From JADLHS01 sp964553795 (GTDB taxonomy: Bacteria > Verrucomicrobiota > Verrucomicrobiia > Limisphaerales > JADLHS01), in assembly GCA_964553795.1 (NCBI GenBank), contig CAZKMR010000040.1, forward strand, positions 1 through 38,456: a stretch of DNA of 38,456 bases, written 5' to 3'. Made by a program: the position numbers and the translations under genes. Under the pieces are notes generated by a model that made no database searches, had not been told where the DNA came from, and was given only the letters and a program-made list of their open reading frames with translations. Shown here piece after piece: positions 35,388 to 38,456 of this stretch (the stretch's first letter is position 1; every line of letters starts with the position of its first letter).

Positions 35388-37535
35388 ATGACATTAACCC
35401 GACGAGAGTTCGTAGCGACTGGCCTGGCTGGTGTTGCTGGTTTCTGTATCACTGGCTGCGCGACTGGCAGCGGGACGGCGGGCGCGCGGGCCCGATTGTC
35501 CGACGAAGATGGTTACAAACTGTGGCTGCGTTACGCGCCGCCGGGTGACATCGCGAAGAATTATCGCCGCCAGATCCGTCAGGTTCATGTGGCAGGCGAT
35601 TCCGCAACCAGCACCGTCCTGCGCACGGAACTCCAGACCGCTCTCAAGGCCATGCTCGGCAATGACGTGCCCGGGAGCGCCGCCACTCTGGCTGAGGGCG
35701 CTTTGGTCGTCGGCACGCCGGAGAATTATGCGCTCGTGCGTGACTTGAATTGGGCGAACGAGCTACGCGACGTCGGGCCAGAAGGTTACTTGATTCGCAC
35801 CACGCAGATGGAAAGCAAGCCGGTGACGGTAATTGCGGCGAACACCGATCTGGGCGAGTTGTATGGCGCATTTCATTTGCTGCGATTGATGCAAACGGCG
35901 CAGCCGATTGGCGCACTCAACATTGCGGAGCGACCCGCGTTGCAATTACGCATGGTCAATCACTGGGACAATCCCAACGGCACGATTGAGCGTGGCTACG
36001 CGGGTCGTTCGCTGTGGCAATGGGAGGAGCTGCCGGAGAAACTTAGTCCGCGCTACGCCGATTACGCGCGCGCTTGCGCTTCCATCGGAATGAACGGCGC
36101 GGTGATCAACAACGTCAACGCGAACCCGCGCATGTTGTCGGCGGAATGGCTGCGGAAAGTGGCGGCGATTGCGGATGTCTGGCGGCCTTATGGCGTGCGG
36201 ATGTATCTCTCGGCGAATTTTGCCGCGCCGCAGCGACTCGGCGGATTGCCCACGGCTGATCCGTTGGATCAACGCGTGATTGATTGGTGGAAAGCGAAGG
36301 CCGATGAAATTTATGCTCTGATTCCCGACTTCGGTGGCTTTCTGGTCAAAGCCAATTCCGAAGGTCAGCCCGGACCGAAAACTTACAATCGCAGTCATGC
36401 CGAAGGCGCGAATCTGTTGGCCGATGCGCTCGCGCCGCACAAAGGCGTGGTCATCTGGCGCGCGTTTGTTTATGACGAAGACGTTGATCCCGACCGACTC
36501 AAGCGCGCTTACATTGAGTTCACGCGGCTCGATGGACAATTTCGTCCGAACGTCGCGATTCAGGTGAAGAATGGCGCGTTGGATTTTCAACCGCGCGAAC
36601 CGTTTCATCCGCTGTTTGGCGCGTTGAAAGAGACGCCGATCATCGCGGAGATTCAACCCACGCAAGAGTATCTAGGCCACGCCAGGCATCTGGTTTATCT
36701 CGGGACGCAATGGGAGGAATTCCTGCAATCCGACACGCACGCGAAGGGCGCGGGTTCGACCGTGGCCAAAGTGCTCGCCGGAAAAGTGCACCCGCAGCGC
36801 ATCACCGGCATGGCGTCCGTGGTGAATCCCGGTTTGGATACGAACTGGTGCGGGCATAATTTCTCGCAATCCAACTGGTACGCCTGCGGCCGGTTGTCGT
36901 GGAATCCGGAATTATCCGCCGCGCAAATCGCGGGCGAATGGACGCGCATGACTTTTTCCAACGATGAACGCGTCGTCGCGGTCATCCAGAAAATGATGAT
37001 GTCGTCGCATGAAACGTTTGTGAGCTACACGATGCCGCTGGGGTTACATCATTTGATCGGCGGCGATCATTACGCGCCGATGCCGTGGAATGATCGCGCG
37101 CCGCGCGAGGACTGGACGGCGACGTATTATCATCGGGCGTCGGAGGATGGCATTGGTTTTGATCGCACGATGAGCGGAAACAAAGCCGTGGCCCAATACT
37201 ATCCGCCCGTCTGCGCGAAATTCGACAGTCTGGCAACGTGTCCCGAAAAGTTTCTGCTCTGGTTTCATCGCTGCGGTTGGGATTACCGCATGAAATCGGG
37301 TCGAACCTTGTGGGATGAACTCTGCAAAAAGTATCAGCAGGGCGCAGCGGAAGCTGCCGAGCTGCAAAAAACCTGGCAATCATTAACCGGCAAAGTGGAT
37401 GCGCGGCGGCATCAGGAAGTTTCAGAACGTCTGGCGATCCAAGTCGCTGACGCCGCAAAGTGGCGCGACCAGATCCTGGAGTATTTCGGGAAGTTCAGTC
37501 AGCGCCCCGTGCCGGGCGCGGGGGTAATTAAATAA
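35388..37535 (+). CDS. aguA: GH67 alpha-glucuronidase with Tat/lipoprotein signal
   Basis: A 715-residue GH67 enzyme that removes (4-O-methyl)glucuronic acid from the non-reducing end of xylo-oligosaccharides. Acid Glu325 lies in VKANSEGQPGP. Candidate bases Asp399 (NGALDFQPREP) and Glu428 (QPTQEYLGH) fall at the spacing known for Cellvibrio GlcA67A (292/365/393). The substrate-pocket motif MVNHWDNPNGTIERGYAG is complete. The N-terminus TRREFV plus a hydrophobic stretch is Tat-like, and ITGC at 21-24 is a lipobox, suggesting a folded, lipid-anchored export. It is the last gene of the operon. Confidence 0.95.
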   Translation: MTLTRREFVATGLAGVAGFCITGCATGSGTAGARARLSDEDGYKLWLRYAPPGDIAKNYRRQIRQVHVAGDSATSTVLRTELQTALKAMLGNDVPGSAATLAEGALVVGTPENYALVRDLNWANELRDVGPEGYLIRTTQMESKPVTVIAANTDLGELYGAFHLLRLMQTAQPIGALNIAERPALQLRMVNHWDNPNGTIERGYAGRSLWQWEELPEKLSPRYADYARACASIGMNGAVINNVNANPRMLSAEWLRKVAAIADVWRPYGVRMYLSANFAAPQRLGGLPTADPLDQRVIDWWKAKADEIYALIPDFGGFLVKANSEGQPGPKTYNRSHAEGANLLADALAPHKGVVIWRAFVYDEDVDPDRLKRAYIEFTRLDGQFRPNVAIQVKNGALDFQPREPFHPLFGALKETPIIAEIQPTQEYLGHARHLVYLGTQWEEFLQSDTHAKGAGSTVAKVLAGKVHPQRITGMASVVNPGLDTNWCGHNFSQSNWYACGRLSWNPELSAAQIAGEWTRMTFSNDERVVAVIQKMMMSSHETFVSYTMPLGLHHLIGGDHYAPMPWNDRAPREDWTATYYHRASEDGIGFDRTMSGNKAVAQYYPPVCAKFDSLATCPEKFLLWFHRCGWDYRMKSGRTLWDELCKKYQQGAAEAAELQKTWQSLTGKVDARRHQEVSERLAIQVADAAKWRDQILEYFGKFSQRPVPGAGVIK

Positions 37536-37579
37536 AGTACGGGAGTTTCAGATTGATTACCGAATTCATATCTAAACCG

Positions 37580-37666
37580 ACCCACCCCCGGCCCCTCCCA
37601 AGAGGGGAGCAAAGAGCGAGAGCGCGCGCAGTCATGTTCCCCTCTTGGGAGGGGCTAGGGGTGGGT
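37580..37666. repeat. REP-like long inverted repeat with nested hairpins
   Basis: Two 29-bp arms, 37580-37608 and 37638-37666, are complementary at 27 of 29 positions around a 29-bp loop. Each arm also folds on itself: CCCCTC-CCAA-GAGGGG (37592-37607) and CCCCTC-TTGG-GAGGGG (37639-37654). It lies in the 245-bp space between GH67 and GH51, starting 45 bp after the GH67 stop, and may also end transcription there. The flanks hold no T-run. The remaining bases up to 37780 include a weak TTGTCA-N19-TATAAA pair at 37743-37773. Confidence 0.8.
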
Positions 37667-37780
37667 GCGTCACCTCGAAATAAATTCTGGCAATCGCTCC
37701 AGTCATCAAAACTGAAATTGATTTGCTCAGTCAGGTAAACACTTGTCACCGTTCCTTGAATCACCAATATAAATTCCACC

Positions 37781-38456
37781 ATGAAACGTTTCCTCGCTGG
37801 ACTCCTCTCGCTCTGGTTGGCGGTTGGCTCGCTTGCCGCCGCGCCGCTTGAACTCAAGCTCGACGCCACCAAAACCAACGCGCCGATCAATCCATTCATC
37901 TACGGCCAGTTCATCGAACATCTCGGGCGTTGCATTTACGGCGGCATCTGGGCAGAGATGCTGGAGGATCGGAAATTTTATTTTCCGATCTCGGCCAACT
38001 ATGCGCCGTATCGCGATCTGACCAACAGCGCATATCCGGTGGTCGGCGCGTCGCCTTGGCAAATCATCGGCGATGCAAACTCCATCACGATGCAGAAGGA
38101 AGACGCGTTCGTGGGCGATCATTCGCCGCGCGTGAACTCGGGCGCGGGCATTCGCCAACGCGATCTGGGTCTCGTCGCGGGTAAGCCATACGTCGGTTAT
38201 CTCTGGGCGAAGCCGCTGGGCCGCCGCGCGGAAATCGAAGTCGCGCTCGTGTGGGGCAACGGCGCAAATGATCGCGCCGCGAAGCGCTTTAGCTTCCGCG
38301 GCAACAAGTTCTCCCGGCAGGAATTCAAGTTCACTTCCGGCAGCGGCGGTGACACCAATGGCATCCTGGAAATTCGCGTGTTGAGCGGCGACGTGTTGCT
38401 TGGTCCGCCGTCGTTGATGCCGGGCGACAACGTGAACGGTTTGCGCGCGGATACGC
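37781..38456 (+). CDS. GH51 alpha-L-arabinofuranosidase, secreted (5' part only)
   Basis: The frame runs from ATG 37781 to the window edge and yields 225 residues. A signal peptide occupies 1-20 (LLSLWLAVGSLAAA). The GH51 opening motif follows: INPFIYGQFIEHLGRCIYGGIWAEMLEDRKFY, in which the first Glu region lines the active site. The region after about 75 is a carbohydrate-binding-like insertion (WQIIGDANSITMQKED) seen in secreted bacterial GH51 enzymes. The catalytic glutamates lie beyond the window. It should remove arabinofuranose from arabinoxylan or its oligosaccharides. It is separated from the operon by the hairpin repeat, so it likely has its own promoter. Confidence 0.9.
   Translation, partial: MKRFLAGLLSLWLAVGSLAAAPLELKLDATKTNAPINPFIYGQFIEHLGRCIYGGIWAEMLEDRKFYFPISANYAPYRDLTNSAYPVVGASPWQIIGDANSITMQKEDAFVGDHSPRVNSGAGIRQRDLGLVAGKPYVGYLWAKPLGRRAEIEVALVWGNGANDRAAKRFSFRGNKFSRQEFKFTSGSGGDTNGILEIRVLSGDVLLGPPSLMPGDNVNGLRADT

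Noticed and set aside
37743..37773. TTGTCA-N19-TATAAA as GH51 promoter
   Set aside because: The -10 would lie only 7 bp before the ATG with long spacing, implying a leaderless mRNA; too weak to list as its own feature.

Overview
The window (38.5 kb, GC-rich, coding-dense, no tRNA, rRNA, IS element or CRISPR seen) looks like a contig from a member of the Verrucomicrobiota, probably of the Limisphaerales/Pedosphaera kind. This is an inference from large secreted glycoside hydrolases with a short C-terminal module of the type Y-x-(V/I)-Q-S-x-T-N-L, many PAS/NarL two-component genes, weak Shine-Dalgarno sites, and a small Cys-rich protein. It is clearly a draft assembly: a 100-N gap sits inside a kinase gene and is flanked by an identical 55-bp overlap.

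Region 1 (1-3.9 kb) holds housekeeping or unlinked genes: a partial glycine-zipper exported protein (-), a D-2-hydroxyacid dehydrogenase (-), a small zinc-ribbon protein (+) and acetyl-CoA synthetase acs (+). Region 2 (4.1-11.5 kb) is a signalling block. It has a very large sensor kinase (periplasmic solute-binding domain, TM, PAS-PAS-GAF-PAS-PAS, NarL-type kinase core), a NarL/FixJ response regulator, a single-domain receiver, a soluble hybrid PAS histidine kinase with C-terminal receiver, and a second single-domain receiver. A 7-2-7 palindrome lies before the first single-domain receiver gene.

Region 3 (11.6 kb to the end) is a secreted glucuronoarabinoxylan-degradation locus. A perfect palindrome precedes a GH30-GH98 gene pair of large modular endo-acting enzymes. 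Next come convergent/divergent genes for pentonate catabolism: an FAH-family probable 2-keto-3-deoxypentonate dehydratase (-) and a YjhG/YagF-type D-xylonate dehydratase (+). A second palindrome with the same 16-bp core (TACGACA-N2-TGTCGTA) then precedes a tightly packed 11-gene operon: GH43, CE1, lipocalin/malectin-CE1, GH10, GH62, CE1, CE1, type-B carboxylesterase, lipoprotein alpha/beta-hydrolase, GH8 (Rex-like) and GH67. After a hairpin-rich repeat, a GH51 arabinofuranosidase runs off the end.

Together the enzymes cover nearly every linkage of acetylated, feruloylated glucuronoarabinoxylan: backbone (GH10, GH30, GH98), oligosaccharide ends (GH8, GH43), arabinose (GH43, GH62, GH51), methylglucuronate (GH67) and esters (four CE1 plus two other hydrolases). 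All carry export signals. The dehydratase pair points to oxidative (Weimberg/Dahms-type) use of the released xylose. No transporter, SusC/D pair, xylose isomerase/kinase or dedicated DNA-binding sugar regulator is present in the window. The most novel-looking signal is the shared 7-2-7 operator placed about 105-120 bp upstream of both xylanolytic transcription units.
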